Positions 9,232-18,685 of a stretch of 64,000 nucleotides of DNA are shown piece by piece. The DNA lies in assembly GCF_900446255.1 (NCBI RefSeq), contig NZ_UIGI01000001.1, forward strand, positions 2,258,763 through 2,322,762. The letters run 5' to 3'. How positions within the stretch are numbered: the first letter of the stretch is position 1; each line of letters starts with the position of its first letter. The notes beneath the pieces were generated by a model. That model had not been told where the DNA came from. It saw only the letters and a program-made list of their open reading frames with translations, and ran no database searches. The position numbers were made by a program, and so were the translations under genes. Origin of the DNA: Buttiauxella agrestis. Its GTDB lineage: Bacteria > Pseudomonadota > Gammaproteobacteria > Enterobacterales > Enterobacteriaceae.

Positions 9232-9813
9232 TTAGGGTAAAATTTTTACCATGTTTTTGTAACTAAGGAATAGCGATGCGTAGTCTCTATAAAAGACTGA
9301 AGCCACCAGAATAATGATCAACAGACCCGCCAGAACGCCGACCAGGCGGATGAGTAGGGTGTACCACCCGCGCGAAGGCAGGATTTTAATCGCTGACAGA
9401 AACAATGCGGGTACAAGTCCAGCCAGCCCGATCCAGAGCAGCAATTGAGGGGTAATTAACCTGGATGCGTTATGGGAGTCGGTTTCAAAGACGTTACTCA
9501 CAATATGAGTGTCAATGACCGCGCCACAGGTAAACATAAAGTAATTGTTGACCGCACAACCCATCACCAATATCACTAGCAGCGGCTTACGTAGCCAAGG
9601 AAAATTAATCAGATTGAAGAGGGATAACCAGGCGCTGAACAAAACCACGGGCACCGAAATGGCGAAGATCCAGCTGTGAATTGAGTCCGGGGCAATGATA
9701 TCCCATGCGCGCTTAATGAACAGTGAATTAATCAAAGTAAAGAAAAAGGCACAGCACAGGTTAAATCTGGAATCGTTACACTGTAACTTTTTAATGATTT
9801 CCATAACGCCCAT
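9232..9813 (-). pseudogene. truncated EptA-like phosphoethanolamine transferase (membrane domain only)
   Basis: A 193-residue ORF with about five hydrophobic segments. It resembles the N-terminal membrane domain (DUF1705) of EptA-type lipid A phosphoethanolamine transferases. Family features are visible: DSIHSWIFAISVPVVLFSAW, the loop with VIDTHIVSNVFETD, and FYRDYASLFLSYKNMVK. In EptA the reading continues through a linker into a periplasmic sulfatase-like catalytic domain. Here it stops at the linker (VKILP) and the nemR operator follows within 11 bp, so the catalytic half is absent. It is probably a remnant; a stand-alone membrane protein is possible. E. coli has no such gene here. Confidence 0.7.
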
Positions 9814-9940
9814 AATGACTCGTAGACAATGGACGTAGACTAATTTAAGAAGATTAGGCGAACCTTAATTTCACCGCATCGCTTGCAACAATCTGCATGT
9901 CAGGCTTCAATTGAAGCACTGTGCGTGAAGAGGTTGGCGA

Positions 9941-10180
9941 GTGTCTGAACAGTTAGAGTTTTTCCCGATACAAAGCCCGTGTCGCGGGATCTGCCAGTCA
10001 GATGAGCGCGGCTTTTGCCGTGGGTGTATGCGCAGCCGTGACGAGCGTTTTCAGTGGCAGCAACTGAGCGACGGGCAAAAACAAGAAGTGCTGCGCTTAT
10101 GCCGCCAGCGTTTAATGCGTAAATTACGTGCAAACAAGAGCGCATCCCCCGAAGAACCGCAACAACCTTCACTTTTTTAA
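9941..10180 (+). CDS. ydhL: YdhL, DUF1289 small cysteine-rich protein
   Basis: A 79-residue protein with the DUF1289 pattern: SPCRGICQSDERGFCRGCMRS near the N-terminus has four closely spaced cysteines that could bind metal, followed by a basic helix. It starts with GTG at 9941, giving the E. coli length. The function is unknown. It lies immediately upstream of ydhF on the same strand, as in E. coli. Confidence 0.88.
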   Translation: MSEQLEFFPIQSPCRGICQSDERGFCRGCMRSRDERFQWQQLSDGQKQEVLRLCRQRLMRKLRANKSASPEEPQQPSLF

Positions 10181-10237
10181 TTCCCTGATCCCTCTATACT
10201 CAGTCGCAGAATTCATTTAACACTGAGGACAGGCTTT

Positions 10238-11134
10238 ATGGTACAGCGCATTACGATTTCCCCGCAGGGACCAGAATTTTCCCGTCTGGTGATGGGGTAT
10301 TGGCGTTTGATGGAGTGGAATATGTCCGCTCCTCAACTGGCCAGCTTTATCGAAGAGCATGTCGACCTGGGTATTACCACTGCTGATCACGCTGATATCT
10401 ACGGTGGTTATCAATGTGAAGCCGCGTTTGGTGAGGCAATGCGCCTGGCCCCGCATCTGCGTCAAAAAATGGAAATCGTCACGAAGTGTGGGATTGCTAC
10501 TACGGCAAAACCCGATCACGCTTTGGGGCACTACATCACCGACAAATCTCACATCATCAGTAGCGCGGAGAAGTCACTTCAGAACCTGGCCACTGACTAT
10601 CTGGACCTGCTGTTAATTCATCGCCCTGATCCTTTGATGGACGCTGACGAAGTGGCGGAAGCGTTCACTATGCTGCATCAGAGCGGCAAAGTGCGTCACT
10701 TTGGCGTATCAAACTTTACCCCGGCTCAGTTTGCATTGTTGCAATCGCGTCTGCCGTTTACGCTTGCGACCAATCAGGTGGAAATTTCCCCGGTACATCA
10801 GCCGACTATCCTTGATGGCACGCTGGATCAATGCCAGCAGTTGCGCGTTCATCCGATGGCGTGGTCATGTCTGGGCGGTGGTAGCCTGTTTAATGACGAA
10901 GCCTTCCAGCCGCTGCGTGATGAGTTGCAAGCGGTAGCAAATGAGATTGGTGCTGAAACTATTGAGCAAGTGGTTTATGCATGGATTATGCGCTTGCCGT
11001 CCAAACCGTTGCCAATTATCGGCTCCGGCAAAATTGAACGTGTGCGTTCAGCCATTCATTCTCTGAGCCTGGATATGAGCCGTCAACAATGGTTCCGTAT
11101 CCGTAAAGCTGCGTTAGGTTACGACGTGCCGTAA
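10238..11134 (+). CDS. ydhF: YdhF, aldo/keto reductase family oxidoreductase
   Basis: A 298-residue NADPH-dependent aldo/keto reductase-like TIM barrel. The catalytic Asp/Tyr segment (DHADIYGGYQCE), the Lys-containing strand (EIVTKCGIA) and the cofactor loop GSGKIERVRSAI are visible. It resembles E. coli YdhF over its full length. The physiological substrate is unknown. The GAGGACAGG motif before the ATG at 10238 is a good Shine-Dalgarno. Confidence 0.93.
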   Translation: MVQRITISPQGPEFSRLVMGYWRLMEWNMSAPQLASFIEEHVDLGITTADHADIYGGYQCEAAFGEAMRLAPHLRQKMEIVTKCGIATTAKPDHALGHYITDKSHIISSAEKSLQNLATDYLDLLLIHRPDPLMDADEVAEAFTMLHQSGKVRHFGVSNFTPAQFALLQSRLPFTLATNQVEISPVHQPTILDGTLDQCQQLRVHPMAWSCLGGGSLFNDEAFQPLRDELQAVANEIGAETIEQVVYAWIMRLPSKPLPIIGSGKIERVRSAIHSLSLDMSRQQWFRIRKAALGYDVP

Positions 11135-11216
11135 CCCGCAAAAATAGTTATCTCCCGGAGGATTTCACCTGTCTGGCCTATGCTTAACAGGGTAAATATG
11201 AATCCGGGAGATAAAT

Positions 11217-11738
11217 ATGAAGCGAATGAGTCTGGCATTACTGGTCTTATTGAGTTGTGGAGCCGCTCAGGCTGCAAGCACCGACGTTCAAATGAATCTC
11301 GTCACGGCTGAGGGGATTGGTCACTCTCTTGGCAATGTCAAAATCACCGAGACCGATAAAGGACTGGTTTTTGCACCGGACCTGAGAACACTTCCCCCAG
11401 GCGAACATGGGTTCCATGTCCACGCCAAAGGTAGCTGCGAAGCTGCAATGAAAGATGGCAAACCTTCAGCGGCTGAAGCCGCTGGTGGGCATCTTGATCC
11501 TGAACATACTGGCAAACATATGGGTCCAATGGGCGTTGGTCATCTGGGCGATTTACCGGTGCTGGTGGTCGACAACGACGGCAGCGCGACCCAGCCCGTT
11601 ACCGCACCGCGTCTGAAAAAACTCGATGATGTAAAAGGCAAAGCGCTAATGGTGCATGTTGACGGCGATAATATGTCCGATCAACCGAAACCCCTTGGTG
11701 GTGGTGGGGCGCGCTACGCTTGCGGCGTTATCCAGTAA
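11217..11738 (+). CDS. sodC: SodC, periplasmic Cu/Zn superoxide dismutase
   Basis: A 173-residue exported protein. The signal peptide is about 1-20 (ending GAAQA). The Cu/Zn SOD motifs follow: GEHGFHVHAKGSC with copper ligands, GHLDPEHTGKHMGPMGVGHLGDLP with zinc and bridging histidines, and the C-terminal GGGGARYACGVIQ with the disulfide cysteine. It detoxifies superoxide in the periplasm. It is convergent with ydhK, with only two bases between the stops. Confidence 0.97.
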   Translation: MKRMSLALLVLLSCGAAQAASTDVQMNLVTAEGIGHSLGNVKITETDKGLVFAPDLRTLPPGEHGFHVHAKGSCEAAMKDGKPSAAEAAGGHLDPEHTGKHMGPMGVGHLGDLPVLVVDNDGSATQPVTAPRLKKLDDVKGKALMVHVDGDNMSDQPKPLGGGGARYACGVIQ

Positions 11739-11740
11739 AA

Positions 11741-13762
11741 CTAGTGGCTGCCTGTCAACGTTCCGGCAGGCGGCGCTTGTTCCAGTTGGGAAAGCGAACA
11801 ATAGAGTCGCCAGATGATTCCGGCGAGCTCTCGGGCATCCGCATTATGGTGATGCGCAAGCGTGTCCGACATTTTCTGTAACTCCTGCAAAGTTGCTGCC
11901 AGCGATCGTTGCTGAACCCCACGTTCACTCATCACGTCCCGCAAGGTATGAATACACACATCGCGCACCTGTGACAACGGGTCGGACCGTGTTTCCCAAC
12001 TACGCAATTGCCAGACTACATGCGAGCAGTTCAGTAACACCACCCCCCAGCGCAACAGCCAGCGACGCGCTGTCTCATCTTTGCTACTACTCAACTGGCT
12101 AATGTGGTGATAGGCCAGCGATTCAAATTGGTTTTCCGTGTGGACGGGTTTGCGGCTTAATTGATCGACAAAACCACGTCGCAAGGCCCGAATATGGCGG
12201 CGACTCTTACGTGTGTCAGAACCCGGTCGCAGAATGGAAAACGCCACCCACGAAAGACCCACGCCTATGACTTTTGCCAGATTATCATTCAGGAAATCCG
12301 CAAAGTCATAAACCGGCGGGTTAGTCACTGCGATAAACGAACCCATGAAAACAATCAGTTGCCCCCATAATCCGGCCAGCTTAGGTTGTTGTAGCTTGAG
12401 TAGCTGCATGGTCGCCAGCAGCGGCAATAAGAAAATCAGGAACTGCCAGAGGTCGGTGATCTGCACCATCAGACCGAATTTCACCAGGAAGCTAAATAGC
12501 GATAGCCACAGTAAGGTGCGCATCAGCAGGGTGAGCGAATTAAGCGGCGAGGCGACAGACGAATAGAGTACGCAACTGATTGCCGCCAGCGATAGCGCAC
12601 CGCTCCCGCCATCCCACTGGGTGCTGATACACCAGGCCCCGGTCACGGTAATCACGCAGAAGGTGCGAATTGCGCTCCACAATGCTTCGGTGTTGTCGGT
12701 ATGCCTTGCCAGTGGCGGAGTTTTCGGCGGCTCGATCTCTGATACAGGCGTCGCATTTTCCAGTTCGCGCAACCACCGTGAACTGTTCAGGTACAACCAG
12801 CAAAAATAACGCAGACGATGCCAGAATGCCTGGTAGCGATAGTCATCATCGACGCCGGGGGCAATCTGCTGTAACAGGCGAGCGATGTGATATTTATGGG
12901 TATCTTCCCGCGCCAGTTCCTTAATTAAGGCTTCCAGCACGGGCCATAAATTTTCTGGCGGGTCAGGCCAGTTCATCAGCATGCGGCGCAGGCCAGAGAT
13001 AACGCTGGTGAGGCGGAGTTGCTGATGAATAAGATAATTGAGCAAATTATTCTGGCGGCGAAAACGATAATGGCTCCAGAACGCCTGAATCCTTAAAAGA
13101 TTCATGGTCAGAATCTGCCCGATAACCCCTTCGTGCGCCATGCGAATCGCATCGGTGGTTTCTGGTTTCCACAGCATCGAAGCGTGTTCCAGCAAACGGG
13201 CATGCATATTTCGCAGCGCGCTCAGTAGCGTGGTGCCATCAGAGGTGCTGGGCAGCACCATCATCATAAAACCACCGCATAAAATCCCGACGATAACTTC
13301 GCAAACACGCGCCTGAGTAATATCCCACAGCTGCGTAGTTTCGACCGTATTCACCATCGGGAATGCGATAATCGCGGCGGTGTAGCCCGCCAGCATAAAG
13401 GCATACGCGACGTTGTTCTGGAAATGGCTTGAGCTCCAGGTGCACAGCGCCAACCATGCAGCCATAGCAAAAGTAAATAGCCACGGGTCGTTTAGCGTAT
13501 TCCCGGCAATAATCAGCGAGGCCGTTGCGCCAATTAAACTGCCTGCCACGCGCCCCAGACTTTTGCTGACCACGCCGCCGACGGTAGGGAAGCTCACGAC
13601 CGCCGCTGAAGTCATTGCCCAGTAGGGTTCATCTAAATTCAGGTAATAAGCAATGGTCAATGCCAGACACATCGCAATCGCATTGCGCAGGGCGTAGCGC
13701 CATTGCCCGGCGTTTGCTTTGCCCCAGGGAGTATTTCGCCATGCCAACGCTGAGAGTTTCAT
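11741..13762 (-). CDS. ydhK: YdhK, FUSC/AaeB-like inner-membrane efflux protein
   Basis: A 673-residue membrane protein with two clusters of hydrophobic helices (about residues 25-180 and 370-510) separated by soluble segments, the FUSC layout of AaeB-type exporters. With YdhJ (membrane-fusion protein) and YdhI (DUF1656), it should form an efflux assembly like AaeXAB. The genes run ydhI-ydhJ-ydhK with 3-bp and 8-bp gaps, so they are one operon. The substrate is unknown. It is divergent, via ydhI, from slyA. Confidence 0.92.
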   Translation of the reverse strand: MKLSALAWRNTPWGKANAGQWRYALRNAIAMCLALTIAYYLNLDEPYWAMTSAAVVSFPTVGGVVSKSLGRVAGSLIGATASLIIAGNTLNDPWLFTFAMAAWLALCTWSSSHFQNNVAYAFMLAGYTAAIIAFPMVNTVETTQLWDITQARVCEVIVGILCGGFMMMVLPSTSDGTTLLSALRNMHARLLEHASMLWKPETTDAIRMAHEGVIGQILTMNLLRIQAFWSHYRFRRQNNLLNYLIHQQLRLTSVISGLRRMLMNWPDPPENLWPVLEALIKELAREDTHKYHIARLLQQIAPGVDDDYRYQAFWHRLRYFCWLYLNSSRWLRELENATPVSEIEPPKTPPLARHTDNTEALWSAIRTFCVITVTGAWCISTQWDGGSGALSLAAISCVLYSSVASPLNSLTLLMRTLLWLSLFSFLVKFGLMVQITDLWQFLIFLLPLLATMQLLKLQQPKLAGLWGQLIVFMGSFIAVTNPPVYDFADFLNDNLAKVIGVGLSWVAFSILRPGSDTRKSRRHIRALRRGFVDQLSRKPVHTENQFESLAYHHISQLSSSKDETARRWLLRWGVVLLNCSHVVWQLRSWETRSDPLSQVRDVCIHTLRDVMSERGVQQRSLAATLQELQKMSDTLAHHHNADARELAGIIWRLYCSLSQLEQAPPAGTLTGSH

Positions 13763-13770
13763 CAGTGCTG

Positions 13771-14628
13771 TCAGTGCTTAATGGATACAGTGCAGGTGGT
13801 GCCAGAAACCAGCGTGACTCCTGGCGGAATCTCATCGAGCTTAATGCGCACCGGAACACGTTGGGCCAGGCGCACCCACGGCACGTTAGGTTTGATATCC
13901 GGCACTAAATCGCTGTCACTTTCAACACTTTGATCGTAGATGGCGCGGCCAATGCTTTGCACTTTGCCGTTTAAAGGGACGTGGCCGCTATACAATACGA
14001 TTTGCGCGGCATTGCCGGGTTGGATATGGCGAAGTTTGGTCTCTTCAAAATAACCGACTACATAAAAAGAGTGACTATCGACCAGCGCAAATACCGGCTG
14101 CCCGGCGGTGGCGTAATTGCCGGTTCGCGTTGACAGATTCGTCACCCAGCCATCAACGGGGGCGGTCACGGTTGTTTGCGTAATCTGCCATCTTGCCTGT
14201 TCAAGCGTGGCTTCAGCCGCTTTCACAGAGGCTTGCGCGGCTTTGACATTGATATTGGCGGTGTCCATATCTTCGGCAGAAATATAGTTGCGCGGTAAGT
14301 TACGACGGCGATTGGCTTCATTGCTGGCTTTGCCCAGCTCGGACTGCGCCTGAGCTAACTGCGCCTGCGCGTTGAGTTCGGCAATGTGGTATGGCGTGAC
14401 GTCAATGGTGAATAAAATCGAACCCGCTTTGACGAATTGATTATCTTCAATATTAAGCTTTGTAATGGTCCCTGAAACCTGCGGCGTAATGCTGACTTGC
14501 TCAGCGCGAACTTTCCCGTCTCGCGTCCACGGTGATTGCATGTAATAATTCCATAACATCCAGCCAACAACGATGGCTACGGCAAAAACCAGCAGCGTGG
14601 AAAAATACTTAATTGTTTTCATATTCAT
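13771..14628 (-). CDS. ydhJ: YdhJ, HlyD/AaeA-type membrane-fusion protein
   Basis: A 285-residue periplasmic adaptor. One N-terminal membrane anchor (about 8-28) is followed by a biotinyl-lipoyl-like half motif, a helical hairpin (about 85-140, Ala/Gln-rich) and beta-barrel domains ([20 protein letters not shown]). It links the inner-membrane YdhK to an outer-membrane channel, by analogy with AaeA. It is the second gene of ydhIJK. Confidence 0.93.
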   Translation of the reverse strand: MNMKTIKYFSTLLVFAVAIVVGWMLWNYYMQSPWTRDGKVRAEQVSITPQVSGTITKLNIEDNQFVKAGSILFTIDVTPYHIAELNAQAQLAQAQSELGKASNEANRRRNLPRNYISAEDMDTANINVKAAQASVKAAEATLEQARWQITQTTVTAPVDGWVTNLSTRTGNYATAGQPVFALVDSHSFYVVGYFEETKLRHIQPGNAAQIVLYSGHVPLNGKVQSIGRAIYDQSVESDSDLVPDIKPNVPWVRLAQRVPVRIKLDEIPPGVTLVSGTTCTVSIKH

Positions 14629-14631
14629 GCT

Positions 14632-14868
14632 TTACCACACCACCAGAATGACAAGGCCCGCACTGACTGAGAGTGAGAATAACGACAAATCCATTAATGT
14701 CGGATGCCATATTTCGCCGGAATACATCCAGTCACGTAACAAATGATGCAGGATGAGCCAGATAAAAAAACCAACGAGAACCGCTTTAAAAAGAGGGGGG
14801 AAGTAGATAGAGGCACCCAAAATCAGGTCCTGAATGGGTAAGCCTGAGGTCAGTAAATTAAAGCTCAC
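14632..14868 (-). CDS. ydhI: YdhI, DUF1656 small membrane protein
   Basis: A 78-residue protein with two hydrophobic segments, family DUF1656 (AaeX-like). It is the first gene of the ydhIJK efflux operon and is divergently transcribed from slyA. In E. coli, members of this operon belong to the SlyA-affected gene set. The SlyA operator at 15022-15033 lies in the shared upstream region. Confidence 0.9.
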   Translation of the reverse strand: MSFNLLTSGLPIQDLILGASIYFPPLFKAVLVGFFIWLILHHLLRDWMYSGEIWHPTLMDLSLFSLSVSAGLVILVVW

Positions 14869-15012
14869 GTCAGATAATCCTTTAAAATTCCGGGGACGAC
14901 TGCCGTTTCCCCTGACTTAGATGTAAACTAAAAGTATAGCTGGTTGCATAACGTCAGCAAAAATAAGGATTTTGTTTTTTCAATTAAAGCCTGCACAGTA
15001 GTTTAAAATCAG

Positions 15013-15033
15013 TATAATATGTTAGCAAGCTAA
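15013..15033 (+). promoter_or_regulatory. slyA -10 element and SlyA self-operator
   Basis: TATAAT at 15013-15018 is followed at once by TTAGCAAGCTAA (15022-15033), the optimal SlyA palindrome. The position over the transcription start predicts autorepression, as known for slyA of Salmonella and E. coli. No strong -35 is visible. Confidence 0.85.
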
Positions 15034-15043
15034 TTATAAGGAG

Positions 15044-15484
15044 ATGAAATTGGAATCGCCATTAGGATCAGATCTGGCACGATTGGTGCGCATTTGGCGT
15101 GCTCTGATTGACCATCGCCTGAAACCACTTGAATTGACACAAACGCATTGGGTTACGTTGCACAATATCCATCAGTTGCCGCCCGAGCAGTCACAGATTC
15201 AGTTGGCCAAAGCGATCGGCATTGAGCAACCATCATTGGTCAGAACACTTGATCAACTTGAGGAGAAAGGTCTTATTTCTCGTCAGACTTGTGCGAACGA
15301 CCGTCGCGCGAAGCGTATTAAACTCACTGAGCGGGCAGATCCCATCATCACTGAGATGGAAACGGTTATCAAAAAGACGCGCGATGAAATTCTGTTGGGT
15401 ATCAGCCCCGAAGAGCAGACACTGTTGCTTAACCTGATAAACCGGCTGGAAAAAAACATCGTTGATTTACAGACGAAAGAATAA
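15044..15484 (+). CDS. slyA: SlyA, MarR-family transcriptional regulator
   Basis: A 146-residue MarR-type winged-helix dimer, nearly identical to the E. coli and Salmonella protein through residue 95 ([23 protein letters not shown]). It relieves H-NS silencing and controls envelope and virulence-type genes, and responds to small aromatic ligands. The ATG at 15044 has TAAGGAG upstream. A TTG three codons in (the historical E. coli start) is also possible. A SlyA operator overlaps its own promoter. Confidence 0.97.
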   Translation: MKLESPLGSDLARLVRIWRALIDHRLKPLELTQTHWVTLHNIHQLPPEQSQIQLAKAIGIEQPSLVRTLDQLEEKGLISRQTCANDRRAKRIKLTERADPIITEMETVIKKTRDEILLGISPEEQTLLLNLINRLEKNIVDLQTKE

Positions 15485-15493
15485 TTTTTTATC

Positions 15494-15521
15494 GAAAGCC
15501 TCGCTGCAAAGCGAGGCTTTC
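15494..15521. terminator. hairpin between convergent slyA and slyB
   Basis: Eleven-base arms GAAAGCCTCGC / GCGAGGCTTTC with a six-base loop. The T content after it is modest (TGCTTTATA). Confidence 0.75.
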
Positions 15522-15540
15522 TGCTTTATAGAAGCACGAA

Positions 15541-16008
15541 TTAGTTCGGTGAAACAGTGGTCTGGCTGCCGTTGCTGGCGATTCTCACACGTTGGCCCGC
15601 AGAGAATTTAGTGTCGCCTTGTTTTTGCACGACCAGAATGGTGTTGCCGTCATCTTTACGGATTTCCAGCTCAACACCCTGAGTTTTGTTCAGCGCACCC
15701 TGAACACTCTGACCGGCCACGCCACCTGCTACAGCACCCGCAGCTGTTGCCAGTGAACGACCGGTACCGCCGCCGACGGTGTTACCCAGGAAGCCACCCA
15801 GAACAGCCCCGCCAATCGCACCCATCACGTTTGAATCATTTCCTGCCTGAATCTGAACAGGACGAGCAGAAACCAACGTACCGTACGTGACGCTCTGGAC
15901 TTGCTTGGCATCAGAGGCACTGTAAACGTCGCCGGAAAGTGAACTGGTGTTGCTGCAACCAGCCAAAGTTAACCCAACTAATGTTACTGCCAGTACACGT
16001 GAAATCAT
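15541..16008 (-). CDS. slyB: SlyB, outer-membrane glycine-zipper lipoprotein
   Basis: A 155-residue lipoprotein. The signal peptide ends in the lipobox LAGC (Cys about residue 18), followed by a Gly/Ala-rich glycine-zipper region (GAIGGAVLGGFLGNTVGGGT and AAGAVAGGVAGQS). SlyB is a PhoP-regulated outer-membrane stress protein. I start at the ATG at 16008 (MISRVLAVTL), which puts the signal peptide at the N-terminus; the 16-residue longer reading has no family support. A PhoP-box promoter lies upstream at 16119-16153. Confidence 0.95.
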   Translation of the reverse strand: MISRVLAVTLVGLTLAGCSNTSSLSGDVYSASDAKQVQSVTYGTLVSARPVQIQAGNDSNVMGAIGGAVLGGFLGNTVGGGTGRSLATAAGAVAGGVAGQSVQGALNKTQGVELEIRKDDGNTILVVQKQGDTKFSAGQRVRIASNGSQTTVSPN

Positions 16009-16118
16009 TTTTTGACTCTCCTGAACACCTGAAACGCCCAACTGAGCATCCTTCATGGCTAAATTATATGGTATTTAGGTGCTGAATTTAAAATTAGTTC
16101 CGATGCATTATGGCATTG

Positions 16119-16153
16119 ATACTAAAAAACCTTAACTTAACCGTGCCTAAACC
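16119..16153 (-). promoter_or_regulatory. PhoP box and -10 of slyB
   Basis: On the - strand, GGTTTA-N5-GGTTAA (16153 to 16137) fits the PhoP direct repeat. A TAGTAT -10 (16124 to 16119) begins 12 bases further on. This is the geometry of PhoP-activated promoters, and slyB is PhoP-dependent in E. coli and Salmonella. Confidence 0.75.
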
Positions 16154-16272
16154 AGCGCAATATTCTTTATGACAAACGCGTTGTTGTTAAAAAGTATTAA
16201 TGAATCATCGAATTGAGTGCTAATTTATGATGGAGTTAACCCCCTAAAATGGCGAGTCTACAGGAGTAACCG

Positions 16273-17394
16273 ATGAAATCAGGGCGTTATATCGGTGTGA
16301 TGTCCGGCACCAGTCTGGACGGTATTGATGTCGTTCTGGCAGCGATTGATGAACATCTTGTTGCGCAGCAGGCGAGTTACAGCCACCCGATTCCTTTAGA
16401 TATCAAAAATGCCATTCTGGCGATCTGCCAGGGGCAGCAGTTAACGCTTTCTCAGCTTGGGCAGCTCGATAATCGTCTGGGGAAATTGTTCGCCGAAGCG
16501 GTGCAAACGTTGATGGATGAACAGGGGCTGACTTACGCCGACATCACCGCTATCGGGTGTCACGGACAAACCGTCTGGCATGAACCGCAAGGTGATGCGC
16601 CGCACACGATGCAAATTGGTGATAACAACCAAATTGTTGCGCGCACCGGTGTGACAGTCGTAGGGGATTTTCGCCGCCGCGATATGGCGCTTGGTGGGCA
16701 AGGCGCGCCCCTGGTTCCGGCATTCCATCATGCTTTATTAGCCCATCCGACCGAACACCGCATGGTGCTCAACATCGGCGGGATTGCCAACCTTTCTTTG
16801 CTTATTCCGGAACAGCCAATACGTGGGTTTGATACCGGCCCCGGAAATATGCTGATTGATGCTTGGATCTGGCGTCAGCGCGGCAAGGCATACGATAAAG
16901 ACGCCGAATGGGCGAGCAGCGGAAAAGTTATCATTCCTCTATTGCAGCAAATGCTTAGTGACCCGTATTTTTCCATGCCTGCGCCTAAAAGCACCGGTCG
17001 CGAATATTTCAACTATGGTTGGCTCGAACGCCAGTTGGCTGCATTCCCAGGGCTTGCCGGGGAAGATGTTCAGGCCACACTCACGGAACTCACCGCGGTG
17101 ACAATTTCCGAGCAGGTTTTATTGAGCGGTGGTTGTGAGCGCTTGATGGTGTGCGGTGGTGGGAGTCGCAATCCGTTGCTGATGGCGCGTTTAGGTGGTT
17201 TGCTGCCTGGAATCGAAGTGACAACCACGGATGATGCAGGCATTAGCGGCGATGACATGGAAGCACTGGCATTCGCCTGGCTTGCGTACCGCACTATGTC
17301 GGGCCTGCCGGGAAATCTGCCGTCCGTGACCGGGGCAACAGCCGCCAGCGTGATTGGTGCCATATTTCCCGCAAACCCGCTCCATCTTCCCTGA
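16273..17394 (+). CDS. anmK: AnmK, anhydro-N-acetylmuramic acid kinase
   Basis: A 373-residue sugar kinase of the hexokinase/Hsp70/actin fold. The N-terminal phosphate loop [14 protein letters not shown], the anhMurNAc-binding CHGQTVWH and FDTGPGN motifs, and a C-terminal CGGGSRNP nucleotide motif are present. It opens the 1,6-anhydro ring and phosphorylates recycled anhMurNAc to MurNAc-6-phosphate. AGGAGTAACCG precedes the ATG at 16273. mliC follows after a terminator. Confidence 0.97.
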   Translation: MKSGRYIGVMSGTSLDGIDVVLAAIDEHLVAQQASYSHPIPLDIKNAILAICQGQQLTLSQLGQLDNRLGKLFAEAVQTLMDEQGLTYADITAIGCHGQTVWHEPQGDAPHTMQIGDNNQIVARTGVTVVGDFRRRDMALGGQGAPLVPAFHHALLAHPTEHRMVLNIGGIANLSLLIPEQPIRGFDTGPGNMLIDAWIWRQRGKAYDKDAEWASSGKVIIPLLQQMLSDPYFSMPAPKSTGREYFNYGWLERQLAAFPGLAGEDVQATLTELTAVTISEQVLLSGGCERLMVCGGGSRNPLLMARLGGLLPGIEVTTTDDAGISGDDMEALAFAWLAYRTMSGLPGNLPSVTGATAASVIGAIFPANPLHLP

Positions 17395-17449
17395 AGAATC
17401 GGAGTTAACTGAAATTCACGACAGCACTAAAACTCTAAACTGAAGTGAT

Positions 17450-17475
17450 GGGGGACGCTAAGCTCCCCCTTTTAT
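17450..17475 (+). terminator. terminator downstream of anmK
   Basis: Arms GGGGGA / TCCCCC with an eight-base loop, followed by TTTTATA. Confidence 0.75.
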
Positions 17476-17499
17476 AAGAAATTATAAGAACTTCAGGAC

Positions 17500-17829
17500 A
17501 TGCAGATGAAAAAACTACTTATTGCCACTATTCCTTTCATGCTCGCCGGATGCAGCTACTACAACACCTTTGTTGAGCGTATGCAGACCGATACCCTGCA
17601 ATATCAGTGCGACGAAAAACCGCTTACCGTCAAACTTAATAATCAGAAACAGATGGTCAACTTTGTCTACGACAACGAATACCTGTCGCTGACTCAGGGT
17701 CTGTCTGCCTCGGGCACGCGTTATACCGACGGGGTGTACGTGTTCTGGTCGAAAGGCGATACCGCCACGGTTTATCGTAAAGACACTGTCGTTCTGGATA
17801 ATTGCCAGCTTCAAAATCCGAAACATTGA
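17500..17829 (+). CDS. mliC: MliC, membrane-bound C-type lysozyme inhibitor (YdhA)
   Basis: A 109-residue lipoprotein with lipobox LAGC and a mature domain containing the conserved MliC signatures ([11 protein letters not shown] and [18 protein letters not shown]) and a C-terminal Cys that pairs with the one in YQC. It protects peptidoglycan from host C-type lysozyme. The second ATG at 17506 is better spaced from CAGGA, so translation may begin there; I give the start that matches the E. coli length. Confidence 0.92.
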   Translation: MQMKKLLIATIPFMLAGCSYYNTFVERMQTDTLQYQCDEKPLTVKLNNQKQMVNFVYDNEYLSLTQGLSASGTRYTDGVYVFWSKGDTATVYRKDTVVLDNCQLQNPKH

Positions 17830-17886
17830 GATTTTTGAGGGTGGAGCGCACAATAGCTCCACCTGACAATTGCCTGACGTAAAGCC

Positions 17887-18543
17887 ATGTCTGATAACGA
17901 CTCTTTGCAACAAATTGCGCATTTGCGCCGCGAATACACCAAAGGTGGGTTGCGCCGCACTGATCTTACCGAACAACCTCTGCCTTTGTTTGAGCGCTGG
18001 TTAGCTCAGGCATGTGATGCAAAACTTGCCGATCCTACCGCGATGGTAGTGGCGACCGTTGATGAAAACGGCCAGCCGTATCAGCGCATTGTTTTGCTCA
18101 AACATTTCGATGAACGAGGACTCGTGTTTTACACCAACCTCGGCTCCCGCAAAGCACATCACCTGGAAACGAATCCGCGAATCAGTCTGCACTTCCCGTG
18201 GCATATGCTCGACCGTCAGGTCATGGTGCAGGGAACGGCGGAACGCTTATCCACCATTGAAGTGCTGAAATATTTCCACAGCCGTCCGCGTGATAGCCAA
18301 ATTGGCGCCTGGGTTTCAAAACAATCCAGCCGTATTTCCGCGCGCGGTATTCTGGAAAGTAAATTCCTCGAACTAAAACAAAAATTCCAGCAGGGCGAAG
18401 TTCCACTCCCGAGTTTCTGGGGCGGATATCGCGTAACGATTGACCAAATGGAATTCTGGCAGGGCGGTGAACATCGCCTGCACGATCGTTTTTTATACCA
18501 GCGTGACGGCAGTGCCTGGAAAATAGACCGCCTGGCTCCGTAG
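17887..18543 (+). CDS. pdxH: PdxH, pyridoxine 5'-phosphate oxidase
   Basis: A 218-residue FMN enzyme, identical in length to E. coli PdxH. It oxidises PNP or PMP to pyridoxal 5'-phosphate. FMN-binding segments ([19 protein letters not shown] and the [11 protein letters not shown] loop) and the C-terminal [16 protein letters not shown] ending LAP are present. In E. coli pdxH is followed by tyrS and pdxY, as here, joining B6 salvage to tyrosyl-tRNA synthetase. Confidence 0.97.
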   Translation: MSDNDSLQQIAHLRREYTKGGLRRTDLTEQPLPLFERWLAQACDAKLADPTAMVVATVDENGQPYQRIVLLKHFDERGLVFYTNLGSRKAHHLETNPRISLHFPWHMLDRQVMVQGTAERLSTIEVLKYFHSRPRDSQIGAWVSKQSSRISARGILESKFLELKQKFQQGEVPLPSFWGGYRVTIDQMEFWQGGEHRLHDRFLYQRDGSAWKIDRLAP

Positions 18544-18685
18544 CATCGGGAATTTGTTGTGTTAAGCGCTGGTACTCCACGTGCCAGCTCTCTATTATAT
18601 GTCCCCTAAGAAATTAACTCCTTTCGCCACCAGGCGAAAAACCGTGTACCGGTAAAGGTGCAGTCGTATATAGATGGAGAATTTG

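Noticed and set aside
9191-9240. Frameshifted continuation of the eptA-like gene toward nemR
   Set aside because: The sequence after the stop is the nemR operator and nemR itself; no catalytic-domain motifs appear in any frame.
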